Shown here in pieces: positions 16,172 through 25,379 of a stretch of 64,000 nucleotides of DNA. The stretch's first letter is position 1. Each line of letters begins with the position of its first letter. The DNA is from Mucilaginibacter ginsenosidivorax (GTDB lineage: Bacteria > Bacteroidota > Bacteroidia > Sphingobacteriales > Sphingobacteriaceae), in the NCBI RefSeq assembly GCF_007971525.1, contig NZ_CP042437.1:62001-126000 (forward strand), given 5' to 3'. The position numbers and the translations under genes were made by a program. The notes below the pieces were generated by a model. The model was not told the origin of the DNA and searched no databases. It saw only the letters and a list, made by a program, of their open reading frames with translations.

Positions 16172-18544
16172 TCACTCATTCTTCAGGCTATCAACCGGGT
16201 TTGCAATCGCTGCTTTGATAGATTGAAAACTTACTGTTACCACAGCAATAATAACTGCCGCTACACCTGCCGCTGCAAATACCCACAGGCTTATGCCGAT
16301 GTGGTACTGGTAACCTTTAAGCCAGTTTTGCATAACCCAATAAGCAGCCGGGAAAGCTACACAACAGGATAACGCCACCAGCTTCAGAAAATCAAGAGAT
16401 AGCAGGCTTGCAACACTTAATACACTTGCACCCAAAACCTTTCGGATGCCTATTTCTTTTGTGCGCCGCTCGGCAGTATAGGCAGCCAGGCCGAACAGGC
16501 CCAGGCAGGAAATGATGATGGCCAACGTAGCAAATACCCTTGATAGTTTACTGATCAGCATCTCGTTTAAAAACATCTGGTTAAACTGATCGTCTACAAA
16601 ACGGTAATCAAAGGGATAAGCCGGGTTATTTTTCTTCAGCACATCGCGAATAATATTCAGGGATGTTTCAATTGGTTTATGCTGGGCAATCCGCGCGTAC
16701 ATTACCGTTGTATTTTTGGGGTCGGTGCTAAAAAACATAACCGGGTCTGGCTTGCCATACATATTGCCGTATACATAATCATTAACCACACCCACCACTG
16801 TGGCCGAGGTAGTATCGCCCTCGCCATGTACCCTTTTGCCTATGGCGCTGCCCTTACCCATTAATTTGGCAAGCGAATTAGTAATTACCATGCGTAAAGG
16901 GCGCCCGGTATCGGCAACAGTGAGGTTGCGGCCTTCTACCAGGTTCATGCCCGCCGTTTCAAAAAAACCAGGGGTAACGTAGCGTTGCGATATCAGCACC
17001 TGCGAGCCGGGCGGCTTTCCATCCCAGGTGAGCCCGGAAGTGTTGTTGCCGCCGTAAATAATAGCGTGATCGCTAAGGGCAACATTGTCAACATTACCCG
17101 AGCTTAACAAATCCTGTTTTACGGCGTCAAAGTTTTTACTTAAGTCGCCTTGCAGGCCAATTTCAATAAGGTTGTTTTTATTAAACCCCAATTGCCTGCT
17201 TTTAATATGTTGTATTTGCTGGTAAATAATAACGGTACTGATGATGAGCACTATGGATGCGGTAAATTGCATCACCACAAGCCCTTTACGAATCAGCGCC
17301 GCGCCGCTATCTTTTATCTTAACGCCTTTTAAAACCGATACCGGGCTAAATGATGATAAGTACAAGGATGGATAGCTGCCCGCAACCAAACCGCAGATAA
17401 GCGTTATAAGCAGCAATCCGGCAATATGTACCGGCTTACTAAAACCGGTTACCAGTTGCTTTTGCACCAGCGTATTAAATGCCGGCAATGCCGCGTAAAC
17501 TATAACCACAGCTACCACAGCCGCTATTAACGACATAAAAACAGCTTCGGCGATAAACTGTAACGCAAGCGAATTTTTGCCTGCGCCCAATACTTTCCTA
17601 ACGCCTACTTCGCGTGCACGTTTTTCGCTGCGGGCAGTAGCCAGGTTCATGAAGTTGATACAGGCGATGAAGAGTATTATCCAGGCTATAACGGTAAACA
17701 AATGCACGTACTCTATCTGGCCGCCGCCGGTTTGCCTGCCATCTTTAAAGTCGTCGTAAAGGTGCCACTGGTTCATGCCAAACAGGAACGCGTGTCCTAA
17801 AGACCTGGGCGATCGTTTTATAATGTAGTTGTATAATATTTTATCAACCTGGCTGGCGCTGGCTCCCGGTTTCAACTCCACATAAGTTGATAACGATTGG
17901 TTGCCCCAATTGGTAAGCCAGGGACTTTGATCAAAATATATTTTAAACGGCATTAGCCACTCAAATTGGATGGAAGCATTTGCCGGTAAATTTTTTACCA
18001 CACCGGTTACTACATAATCCTGTTTATTATCAACTTTGATGTACTGGCCAAGCGCGGTTTTAGTGTTTCCAAAAAATTTAATGGCAGCCTTCTCTGTTAT
18101 TACGATCGAATGCAGATCGTTAAAGGCCGAAGCCGGATTTCCCTGTACAAACGAAGTGCTGAACATGCTGAAAAACGATGGCTCCACATATTTACCATCG
18201 GCAAAAACAGATTTGTCGCCTTTTGAAAACAATAAAGAGGTGGTACCCTCGCTTGTGCGGCAGGTATTGGCTACACCCGGAATCTCGGCCTTCATAGCCG
18301 GCCCCATTAAACCAGGTGTCGAACTTTCTGTAAATACATAGGTATCGTATTTTTGATTCTCGCGAACGATGTACAGGTTATCTTTTTTGGTGTATACGTT
18401 GTCAAAATTCACTTCATCTTCAACCCATAAAAATATCAGTGCCGCACAGGCTATACCAATTGATAAGCCAAAAATATTTAAAAAGCTATAAGCCTTATTT
18501 TTCGTAAGGCTACGAATGGCGGTTTTAATGTAGTTCCTGATCAT
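16172..18544 (-). CDS. ABC transporter permease, MacB/FtsX family (P2 of the array)
   Basis: 790 residues with the duplicated MacB_PCD/FtsX architecture. The first motif is REVGVRKVLGAG and the second KEIGIRKVLGAS; the C terminus NPVDSLKNE is the only one in the array with Lys in place of Arg. The N-terminal helix (GLSIGIACAALIFLWVEDEVNFD) and the WHLYDDFKDG block group it with P1 and P3. It lies 192 bp downstream of P1, separated by an octamer repeat element, and is probably cotranscribed with it. Confidence 0.93.
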   Translation of the reverse strand: MIRNYIKTAIRSLTKNKAYSFLNIFGLSIGIACAALIFLWVEDEVNFDNVYTKKDNLYIVRENQKYDTYVFTESSTPGLMGPAMKAEIPGVANTCRTSEGTTSLLFSKGDKSVFADGKYVEPSFFSMFSTSFVQGNPASAFNDLHSIVITEKAAIKFFGNTKTALGQYIKVDNKQDYVVTGVVKNLPANASIQFEWLMPFKIYFDQSPWLTNWGNQSLSTYVELKPGASASQVDKILYNYIIKRSPRSLGHAFLFGMNQWHLYDDFKDGRQTGGGQIEYVHLFTVIAWIILFIACINFMNLATARSEKRAREVGVRKVLGAGKNSLALQFIAEAVFMSLIAAVVAVVIVYAALPAFNTLVQKQLVTGFSKPVHIAGLLLITLICGLVAGSYPSLYLSSFSPVSVLKGVKIKDSGAALIRKGLVVMQFTASIVLIISTVIIYQQIQHIKSRQLGFNKNNLIEIGLQGDLSKNFDAVKQDLLSSGNVDNVALSDHAIIYGGNNTSGLTWDGKPPGSQVLISQRYVTPGFFETAGMNLVEGRNLTVADTGRPLRMVITNSLAKLMGKGSAIGKRVHGEGDTTSATVVGVVNDYVYGNMYGKPDPVMFFSTDPKNTTVMYARIAQHKPIETSLNIIRDVLKKNNPAYPFDYRFVDDQFNQMFLNEMLISKLSRVFATLAIIISCLGLFGLAAYTAERRTKEIGIRKVLGASVLSVASLLSLDFLKLVALSCCVAFPAAYWVMQNWLKGYQYHIGISLWVFAAAGVAAVIIAVVTVSFQSIKAAIANPVDSLKNE

Positions 18545-18736
18545 CTTCGTTAGTTCATTGGTTCAGTGGTTCATTAGTTCATTGGTCTTATATGGTGGTT
18601 CATTAGTCCACTGGTTTATTAGTTCATTGGGCTTGTATGGTTAACAAGCTGGCAACATGGCATTAACCAAATCAATTATGCAAACTCGCCGCTTTCCACC
18701 AATAAACCAATGAACCAGTGAACTAATGAACCAAAA
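18545..18736. repeat. Octamer-word inverted repeat (GTTCATT arms)
   Basis: A left arm of octamers (18548-18590) abuts the start codon of P2. A second, degenerate arm lies around 18599-18629. The right arm, an AATGAAC series at about 18700-18733, ends 3 bp before the stop codon of P1. Thirty-odd bp of the left arm match that at 21096-21133 almost exactly. Confidence 0.8.
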
Positions 18737-21091
18737 TCATTCGCTCCTCAGGCTTTTCACCGGGTTTGCCAGCGCTGCTTTAAGGGTGTTAAGGCTTACT
18801 ACCACCAGGGTAAGCGCCAGTATAATAATACCAACGGCGGCAAACAACCAAATGCTGATGTTGATATGATAGGTGTATTTTTGAAGCCAATCGCTCATGA
18901 GCCACCACGATAGTGGCACAGCAATCACAAAGGCTACCAGTACAAGCTTTAAAAACTCGGTCGAGATAAGCATCAGCAGTTGTTGCACCGATGCGCCTAA
19001 CACCTTGCGCACACCAATTTCGCGGAAACGCTTTTCGATAGTGAACGATGCTAAACCGGCCAGCCCTATACAGCAAATAAAAATTGCCAGGCCGGCAAAT
19101 ATGTTGGTAATACGACTGATTAGTTCTTCGGTGATAAATTTTTTGCCAAATTCCTGGTCAACAAACTGGTATTCAAAAATATTTTCGGGGTTATATTTTT
19201 TAAAAATGGTTTGCAAGGCCTGTATGCCCGCCTGCGGCTTTACGCCATCTTTTAACCGCACCGTTACCCTGTTTGATCCGTTGGGGCTATAGTAAACCAT
19301 CAATGGCTCTACAGGCTTATAAGGCGATTCCATTACAATATTTTCGATAACACCGGCCACGGTATATTTACGCGGACCGTAACGCATTACCATGCCGATA
19401 GGACTTTTAAGGTTCATGGCATCAACAGCGGCCTTATTTAACAGCATCACGGCCGAATCGCCGGGCGTTGCGTTAAAATCGCGCCCCATAAGTACCTTGG
19501 TACCCATAGTTTTGGTAAAATCAACATCGGTACTTAAGCCCGAAAAAATGATAGCGCCGGCAGGTTTGCCATCATAATCCGGCGAACCGGATTTCCACCA
19601 AACCTCTGTTATAGGTGCCGATGTACGGGTAACGGCGCTGATAAGGTTGGTGTTAAATAGTTCCTGCTTAATAGCCACGTAGTTTTTATCAACCGCCTGC
19701 GATGAAGGTATCATCACCAGGTTATTGGGGTTATACCCTATGCCGCGGCCTTTAATATGCTGAATTTGCTGGTAAACGATAATGGTAGCCGAAATGAGCA
19801 ATATCGACATTACAAACTGCCCTATTACCAGGATGCGCCTTGGTAATACCGCACTTTTACCGGCCGCAAAAGTGCCTTTCAATACCTTAACAGGGTTAAA
19901 TGACGATAGGTATAACGCAGGGTAGCTACCCGCTACAATACCCGTAAACAGGATAATGGTAACCATACCCGTTAAAAAGAACCTGTCGAAAATAGCGAGG
20001 TGAAGGTTTTTGCTCACCAATGTATTAAACAATGGCATCAGCAGGTATACGCAAGCAATGGCAAATACAAAGGCTATACAGGTAAGAATAATTGATTCAA
20101 AAAAGAACTGGATAATTAATTGCTTTTTATCAGATCCTAATGTTTTGCGGATGCCTACCTCCTTGGCGCGTTTCTCAGACCGCGCGGTTGATAGGTTCAT
20201 GAAATTTACACAGGCTATCAGGAGGATGATGATTGCTATTACGGTAAACATTTTTACATATTCAATCATGCCGCCTATGTTTTTACCATCTTTAAATTCG
20301 CCATACAGGTGCCACCTGTTCATCGCGAAGGTGTAATAGGTACTTATGGCATCGTGCGTATCGTTTTTATGCTTAACATCATTAACATACTTATCTAAAG
20401 CTTGCGGATTAGCGCCAGGCGTAGCTTGTATAAAAACAAAATTTGATGAATTTGTCCACTCATGCATGCGGGCTTTGCTATCGGCAGATGAATATTCAAA
20501 CGGGGCTATAAAATCAAACTGAAAGGTAGAATTGCCCGGAGGGTCGGCAATTACGGCGCTCACTTTAAAGTTAAGCTGGTTGTCTATCTTAATTACTTTA
20601 TTGATGGGGTCGTCGTTTCCAAAAAATGCCTTGGCGGCCGATTGGGTAATAACTATCGACCGGGGATCATTAATAGGCGTTTTAGCATCTCCCCTGATAA
20701 ATTTCCACGAAAACATTTTAAAGAACTGATCGCTTACCTGGTAACCTGTTTTATTTAGTTTTACATTACCATACTGCGCCATGTGCGTTTCCTGGTGCGA
20801 TGTCATTACCGCGTATTTTATTTGCGGGTTGCCGGTTTCCAGCGCTTTGGCCAGCGGGAAAGCCATATTCTCGTCGGTAAATATGCTGTTCTTAAAATCC
20901 CGGTTGGCCATTAACTTATAAATATCGTCATGGCTGGTATGAAACTTATCAAACGAAACCTCATCCTTCACCCATAAAAAAATGAAGATAGAACAAGTCA
21001 TACCGATAGTCAATCCCAGGATATTGGTTAAGGAGAACCCCTTATTCCTGATCAGGTTTCTCCACGCGATCTTTAAATAATTCTTTATCAT
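18737..21091 (-). CDS. ABC transporter permease, MacB/FtsX family (P1 of the array)
   Basis: 784 residues. First helix about 20-43; first periplasmic domain to about 278; helices at 280-300 and onward; KEVGIRKTLGSD at 310-321; then a second half with REIGVRKVLGAS near 690 and C terminus NPVKSLRSE. It is the permease nearest the ATPase gene, from which it is separated by 285 bp holding a repeat element and a GC-rich hairpin. As in all eight copies the arrangement implies a pseudo-dimeric membrane core able to seat two ATPase subunits. Substrate unknown; peptides, lipids or lipoproteins are handled by relatives. Confidence 0.93.
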   Translation of the reverse strand: MIKNYLKIAWRNLIRNKGFSLTNILGLTIGMTCSIFIFLWVKDEVSFDKFHTSHDDIYKLMANRDFKNSIFTDENMAFPLAKALETGNPQIKYAVMTSHQETHMAQYGNVKLNKTGYQVSDQFFKMFSWKFIRGDAKTPINDPRSIVITQSAAKAFFGNDDPINKVIKIDNQLNFKVSAVIADPPGNSTFQFDFIAPFEYSSADSKARMHEWTNSSNFVFIQATPGANPQALDKYVNDVKHKNDTHDAISTYYTFAMNRWHLYGEFKDGKNIGGMIEYVKMFTVIAIIILLIACVNFMNLSTARSEKRAKEVGIRKTLGSDKKQLIIQFFFESIILTCIAFVFAIACVYLLMPLFNTLVSKNLHLAIFDRFFLTGMVTIILFTGIVAGSYPALYLSSFNPVKVLKGTFAAGKSAVLPRRILVIGQFVMSILLISATIIVYQQIQHIKGRGIGYNPNNLVMIPSSQAVDKNYVAIKQELFNTNLISAVTRTSAPITEVWWKSGSPDYDGKPAGAIIFSGLSTDVDFTKTMGTKVLMGRDFNATPGDSAVMLLNKAAVDAMNLKSPIGMVMRYGPRKYTVAGVIENIVMESPYKPVEPLMVYYSPNGSNRVTVRLKDGVKPQAGIQALQTIFKKYNPENIFEYQFVDQEFGKKFITEELISRITNIFAGLAIFICCIGLAGLASFTIEKRFREIGVRKVLGASVQQLLMLISTEFLKLVLVAFVIAVPLSWWLMSDWLQKYTYHINISIWLFAAVGIIILALTLVVVSLNTLKAALANPVKSLRSE

Positions 21092-21284
21092 TTTGTTAGT
21101 TCATTGGTTCAGTGGTTCATTAGTTCATTGGTACTGTGTGGCGCAGTAAATCCAATGGTCTTGGCTGGTGGTTCATTGGGTTATTAGTTCACCTGTTTAT
21201 TGGCCTTGCCGGGCGCAAATTCGCTTTGCAAATTCTCCGCCCATCCACCAATGAACTAATGAACCAGTGAACCAATGAACGAAA
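21092..21284. repeat. Octamer-word inverted repeat (GTTCATT arms)
   Basis: The left arm (21096-21133) is next to the P1 start codon; the right arm (21248-21280) has four AATGAAC-type units. Between them a second partial arm (21173-21200) is visible. On the mRNA strand the leader of P1 therefore contains several ATG-AAC-TAA triplets just before the real start. Confidence 0.8.
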
Positions 21285-21285
21285 G

Positions 21286-21320
21286 AAAGCCAGGCCCCTC
21301 CATCGCGGAGGGCCGGCTTT
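21286..21320 (-). terminator. GC-rich hairpin with short T-rich tail after the ATPase gene
   Basis: On the minus strand the arms AAAGCCGGCCCTCC and GGAGGGGCCTGGCTTT pair with one bulge and one mismatch around a 5-nt loop and are followed by TTTCTTTC. It begins 56 bp after the ATPase stop codon. It looks like an intrinsic terminator or attenuator between the ATPase and the permeases; the T-run is imperfect, so partial read-through is plausible. Confidence 0.5.
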
Positions 21321-21376
21321 AACAACATTAACTTATATAAACTATCTTTTTATTGGGGCAGACGACACTTTTGGTT

Positions 21377-22054
21377 TTATACCATTATGTTTTCTACAAC
21401 GGCCTGGCCGTCAAGCAACCTGATGATGCGGTGGCTGTAGCGGGCATCGTGCTCAGAGTGTGTAACCATGATAATGGTTGTACCCTGCTCGTTCAGGTCG
21501 GTTAACAGTTCCATTACATCGTTACCATTGGTACTATCCAGATTACCGGTAGGCTCATCCGCAAGGATCAGTTTTGGCTTGTTTACAACCGCGCGGGCAA
21601 TGGCCACACGTTGTTGCTGACCGCCCGATAACTGCTGCGGATAGTGGTTGCGGCGGTGCATAATCTGCATTTTATCCAGCACCTCTTCTACCCTTTTAAC
21701 ACGCTCGGCCGATGGTACGCCGGTGTAAATCAACGGTAATTCAACGTTTTCAAACACAGTTAACTCGTCAATAAGGTTAAAGCTCTGGAAAACAAAACCG
21801 ATGTTGTGCTTGCGCAGGTCGGCGCGTTTACGCTCGGTAAAATGGGCTACTTCAATATCGTTAAAAACGTAGCTGCCTTCATCCGGGTCGTCTAACATAC
21901 CCAGGATATTTAACAATGTTGATTTACCACAACCAGACGGGCCCATAATGGCCACAAACTCGCCCGTTGCAATTTCAATTGATAGCTTGTTTAAGGCTAT
22001 GGTCTCTACCTCTTCTGTGCGGTAAAATTTTTCGAGATTAGTAATTTTTATCAT
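21377..22054 (-). CDS. ABC transporter ATP-binding protein, LolD/MacB type
   Basis: 225 residues, a complete nucleotide-binding domain: Walker A GPSGCGKST (38-46), Q-loop near FVFQSFNL (88-95), signature LSGGQQQRVAIARA (142-155), Walker B LILADEP with catalytic Glu (162-168), D-loop NLD and H-loop His in MVTHSEHD. No membrane segments. It is the only ATPase in a block of eight permeases, so it probably energises several or all of them as a homodimer. It lies 234 bp downstream of the adaptor gene on the same strand; the usual order in such operons is adaptor, ATPase, permease. Confidence 0.95.
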   Translation of the reverse strand: MIKITNLEKFYRTEEVETIALNKLSIEIATGEFVAIMGPSGCGKSTLLNILGMLDDPDEGSYVFNDIEVAHFTERKRADLRKHNIGFVFQSFNLIDELTVFENVELPLIYTGVPSAERVKRVEEVLDKMQIMHRRNHYPQQLSGGQQQRVAIARAVVNKPKLILADEPTGNLDSTNGNDVMELLTDLNEQGTTIIMVTHSEHDARYSHRIIRLLDGQAVVENIMV

Positions 22055-22195
22055 TTGCCCCTCCTGAATAATCTGCCTTTCGGCAGACGATGTTTGTTTG
22101 ATTTGGTTTATATTATTATTTATTAAATTAATTATCTGTTTATATGACGTTTAGCATCAGCGTTTCGTTGCAGTAACACAGTAAAAAAGCCCAGC

Positions 22196-22281
22196 GCCCT
22201 CTAAATCTCCCCCGGTTGGGGAGACTTTTTTATCCGCTCCCATTTTAAAGCCCTCCCTTCCGGGGAGGGTTTGGGTGGGGC
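22196..22281 (+). repeat. C-rich REP-like element, copy 1
   Basis: Two hairpins in series: CTCCCCCGGTTGGGGAG followed by a T-run, then CCCTCCCTTCCGGGGAGGG, with flanks CTAAATCT and TTTGGGTGGGGC. Further copies occur at 34570-34660, 35692-35753 (degenerate), 26719-26749 (half) and 49438-49541. This copy ends 8 bp from the stop codon of the adaptor gene. Confidence 0.85.
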
Positions 22282-22288
22282 CCGCTGC

Positions 22289-23542
22289 TTATTTTTTCAG
22301 CACCAATTCCTGTATATCGCCATACGTTTCATAGCTGGATGTAATTACCTTATCGCCAGGATTTAAGCCATCGGTTACCACAAAATAGTCGGGGCTTTGG
22401 CGGCCAAGCTGAATGTTAACCTTATAAGCACGCTTACCATCTTCGGCCACTTTAAATATCCAGTTGCCACCGGTTTGCTGGAAAAAGCCGCCTTTAGGCA
22501 CCAGCACTGCTGTGGTTTCGTCGCTAAGCGCCAATCTAACCTGCAGCGTTTGCCCTTTACGAATCCCTTTAGGCACTTCGCCCACAAATTGCATATCAAC
22601 CTGGAACCTGCCGGCCGTTACCGTTGTAAAAACCTTTTTTATAACCATGTTATATGTTTTTTCGGCAAACTGAAAATCGCCTTTTAGTCCCGGAAACACG
22701 CGTGATAAATAATGCTCATCAATATCAACCCGTACTTTAAAGCCCGATTGTACGTCAATCTGGCCTAAACGTACACCCTTGGTTTTGCTTTGGCCAACTT
22801 CGGCATCAAGGTTAGTCAATTGGCCGTCAATAGGCGCCCGTAAGGTAAGGCTGGATACTTTTTTACGCATAAGCGCCAGTGCAGCCTTCATTTGAGCGTA
22901 GTGTTCCTGCGACTGCTGATCTTGCTGCTTAACCAGCGACGTATCCTGCTTCAAAATCTGGATAGCCAGTTTACGGCGGTTTACCTGGTAATCGTAGCTA
23001 TTTTTTGCCGATTGATACTCTTGCAATCCTATCGCTTTTTGATCGTAAAGCCTTTTATCCAGTTCATATATCCTTTTGGCTTCTTTAAATGCATTTTCAA
23101 CATCGGCCATGGTGTTTAATTTGTTAATGGTAGCCTGGTTGGCGTTATTATGTGAAATTTGCATCTGGGTTTGCTCTGCAAATACTGCCGACTCCTGTGT
23201 AGCAAGGTTAAGTTCCTCGTCAACGTTGCTTAGTTTTAATATCGGATCGCCCTTTTTCAGCATGGCGCCATCATCAACATAGCGCTCTTCAACCTCGCCG
23301 CCTTCTGTTGCGTCAAGAAAAATGGTGGTTAATGGCATCACGGTACCGTTAACAGGTATAAACTCCTGGAACGGGCCTTTAGTTATAGTACTGATAGTTA
23401 TGCGCTCGGTATCAACATCTAATTTGCTTTTGCCCGATGTAAAATAAATACTGCCCCCTATTAATAAAATTATGCCTGCAATGCCAGCAATAGTTAATAT
23501 TCGTTTGCTGTTCCAGGTCTTTTTCTCAATTTTTCTGTCCAC
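22289..23542 (-). CDS. Periplasmic adaptor (membrane fusion) protein, HlyD/MacA family
   Basis: 417 residues, starting at a GTG codon at 23542; an in-frame stop lies just upstream and no better start exists. One N-terminal transmembrane helix (about 17-34) anchors it. Then come a beta-barrel/lipoyl region (VNGTVMPLTTIFLDA, LKLSNVDEELNLA), a long coiled-coil hairpin of about 100-215 rich in Gln/Lys/Ala, the second lipoyl half (LTLRAPIDGQLTNLDAEVGQ) and a C-terminal domain (ALSDETTAVLVPKGGFF). Adaptors of this kind couple MacB-type pumps to an outer-membrane TolC channel; no TolC gene is in the window. First gene of the block, with a regulated promoter upstream. Confidence 0.93.
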   Translation of the reverse strand: MDRKIEKKTWNSKRILTIAGIAGIILLIGGSIYFTSGKSKLDVDTERITISTITKGPFQEFIPVNGTVMPLTTIFLDATEGGEVEERYVDDGAMLKKGDPILKLSNVDEELNLATQESAVFAEQTQMQISHNNANQATINKLNTMADVENAFKEAKRIYELDKRLYDQKAIGLQEYQSAKNSYDYQVNRRKLAIQILKQDTSLVKQQDQQSQEHYAQMKAALALMRKKVSSLTLRAPIDGQLTNLDAEVGQSKTKGVRLGQIDVQSGFKVRVDIDEHYLSRVFPGLKGDFQFAEKTYNMVIKKVFTTVTAGRFQVDMQFVGEVPKGIRKGQTLQVRLALSDETTAVLVPKGGFFQQTGGNWIFKVAEDGKRAYKVNIQLGRQSPDYFVVTDGLNPGDKVITSSYETYGDIQELVLKK

Positions 23543-23570
23543 TGTAGTTTATGATATTTTGAATAATGGT

Positions 23571-23679
23571 TACAAAAACACATGCCACAAATTAAAACAC
23601 TGTTTTTCAATACATTAAATACATATTACGTATTTAGGGCGTACGCTTCTGTTACATCAGGTGTTCGGTATTGATACAC
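23571..23679 (-). promoter_or_regulatory. Predicted activator-dependent promoter of the adaptor-ATPase-permease unit
   Basis: On the minus strand, site 1 (TGTATCAATACCGAACA) starts at 23678 and site 2 (TGTAACAGAAGCGTACG) at 23656, 22 bp apart. TGGCATGTGTTTTTGTA begins at 23587, 74 bp below the site-1 edge and 45 bp from the start codon. It resembles a sigma54 core (TGGCA, then TTG) with one extra base in the spacer and TTGTA for TTGCA. A 7-bp inverted repeat TAAATAC/GTATTTA lies at 23616-23636. The neighbouring NtrC-type gene is the natural candidate activator. Confidence 0.55.
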
Positions 23680-24020
23680 TAAAATAGCGCGAGTACACCC
23701 CGTAACCCATATATTTACCAATACTAAAATTACTAATTTTATCGCCCCTAACTATATCAATATTTGTATTTATACTAAGGGAGTGAAACTTATGCATTCA
23801 ATTATTAATTTGCAGAAAGTTTTGTTTGCTTCATGGTTCATTATTGATGGTTCATGGCAGGAGGTTTGTTGCAGGTGGTTCATGGATCATAGTTAATGGT
23901 TCATGGCTAAGGTTAGCAACCGCCGGTGCTGTAACATTTACAGTTTAACAGGTGTCTGTCATATAACAATCAACAAAATAGAGCCATGAGCCATGACCGA
24001 TCAACTATGAACCTAAAAAC
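23680..24020. repeat. Leader region of the two-component operon with GGTTCATGG-type inverted repeat
   Basis: No gene is seen here. Up to about 23820 the sequence is AT-rich and would hold the operon promoter, but I cannot name one with confidence. From about 23826 to 24012 an inverted repeat is built from GGTTCATGG/GGTTCATT words (left arm about 23831-23865, second arm 23877-23911, right arm about 23979-24012 as CCATGAGCCATGACC and ATGAACC). The right arm ends 8 bp before the regulator start codon. Confidence 0.6.
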
Positions 24021-25379
24021 ATGATACTAAAAAAAGCTACTATTCTTATTGTTGATGACGACCCGGATGTACTAACTGCCGTAAAGCTGCTGCTAAAAAC
24101 CCAGGCCGGCGAGGTGATAACCGAGAAGAACCCCGAAAACCTGAACTGGTTACTGCAACGCAACGAGGTTGACCTGGTTTTGCTTGATATGAATTTTAAC
24201 AGTGCCATTAATACCGGCAACGAGGGTTTGTACTGGCTACGCAAAGTAAAAGACTGGAAGCCCAACGTTTGCGTAATTATGATAACCGCCTATGGCGATA
24301 TTGACCTGGCCGTGCGCTCATTAAAAGAAGGCGCCGACGACTTTGTGGTAAAACCATGGCATAACGAAAAGCTGATAGGCACCATAAAAGAGCTATTGGA
24401 TAAAAAGGAAGGTGGTGCCAAAGCCACCAAAGCACCTGCGAAAAATACTGCGGGGGATACATCGATATTGGGCGAATCGGAAGTGATGCAGGATATTTTT
24501 TATAAAGTAAATAAAATAGCCCCTACCGATGCCAATATTTTGCTTTTAGGCGAAAATGGTACAGGTAAAGATTTGATGGCCAAAGCTATTCATGAACGAT
24601 CGTTACGTGCCGATAAGCCTTTTGTTAAGGTTGATGTAGGCGCGCTTACCGATACCTTATTTGAAAGCGAATTATTTGGCCACAAAAAGGGCGCGTTTAC
24701 CGATGCACGGGAAGACCGCGCCGGCCGTTTTGAAGATGCCCAGGGCGGCACCCTGTTTTTAGACGAGATTGGCAACATCAGCTTACAGCAGCAGGCCAAA
24801 TTGCTCACCATATTGCAAAACCGCCAGGTTACCCGTTTAGGAACCAACAAGGCAGTGGATGTTGACATCAGGCTGATATGCGCCACCAACGTGCCGATGA
24901 GCGAACTGGCGAATGAAAACCGTTTCAGGAAGGATTTAATTTACCGGATAAACACCGTTGAGATTAATATGCCGCCGTTGCGCCGCCGCAGCGAGGATAT
25001 TGTGATTTTGGCCAGGCATTTTGCCAAATTGTATGCCAGCAAATACCTGAAACCTGCCATGGATTTTGACGGGCCGGCTTTAACAAAATTAAAATCATAT
25101 AACTATCCGGGTAATGTACGCGAACTGCAATATACTATTGAGCGTGCGGTTATTATGGCCGATGACAGTACGCTAAGGCCCGATGACCTCATTTTTTCTA
25201 TACTGGAAACGCCGACAGATAATAACATCAATGATGACAACATTCAGTTAAGCACACTGGAGAAAAACGCTATTTTAAAAGTTATTGAAAAACATAACGG
25301 CAACATAACCCGTGCTGCCAAAGAATTGGGATTAACCCGTACTGCCCTGTACCGCAGATTAAGCAAATATGATATTTAA
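24021..25379 (+). CDS. Sigma54-dependent response regulator, NtrC family
   Basis: 452 residues. A receiver domain (1-125) has the acidic cluster VDDDPD and phospho-acceptor Asp56 in LVLLDMNF. The AAA+ domain (about 148-385) has Walker A GENGTGKD (177-184), the sigma54-contact loop GAFTDA (224-229; the commoner form is GAFTGA) and Walker B GGTLFLDEIGN. A Fis-type helix-turn-helix ends the chain (NGNITRAAKELGLTRTALYRR). It activates transcription from sigma54 promoters by ATP hydrolysis. It is divergent from the permease block and overlaps the kinase gene by 11 bp, so the pair are translationally coupled. Likely targets are the tandem sites upstream of the adaptor gene and P4 (inference). Confidence 0.95.
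   Translation: MILKKATILIVDDDPDVLTAVKLLLKTQAGEVITEKNPENLNWLLQRNEVDLVLLDMNFNSAINTGNEGLYWLRKVKDWKPNVCVIMITAYGDIDLAVRSLKEGADDFVVKPWHNEKLIGTIKELLDKKEGGAKATKAPAKNTAGDTSILGESEVMQDIFYKVNKIAPTDANILLLGENGTGKDLMAKAIHERSLRADKPFVKVDVGALTDTLFESELFGHKKGAFTDAREDRAGRFEDAQGGTLFLDEIGNISLQQQAKLLTILQNRQVTRLGTNKAVDVDIRLICATNVPMSELANENRFRKDLIYRINTVEINMPPLRRRSEDIVILARHFAKLYASKYLKPAMDFDGPALTKLKSYNYPGNVRELQYTIERAVIMADDSTLRPDDLIFSILETPTDNNINDDNIQLSTLEKNAILKVIEKHNGNITRAAKELGLTRTALYRRLSKYDI

Noticed and set aside
22071..22090. Short hairpin upstream of the ATPase gene as a riboswitch or terminator
   Set aside because: The stem is only 6 bp and has no T-run or known motif.
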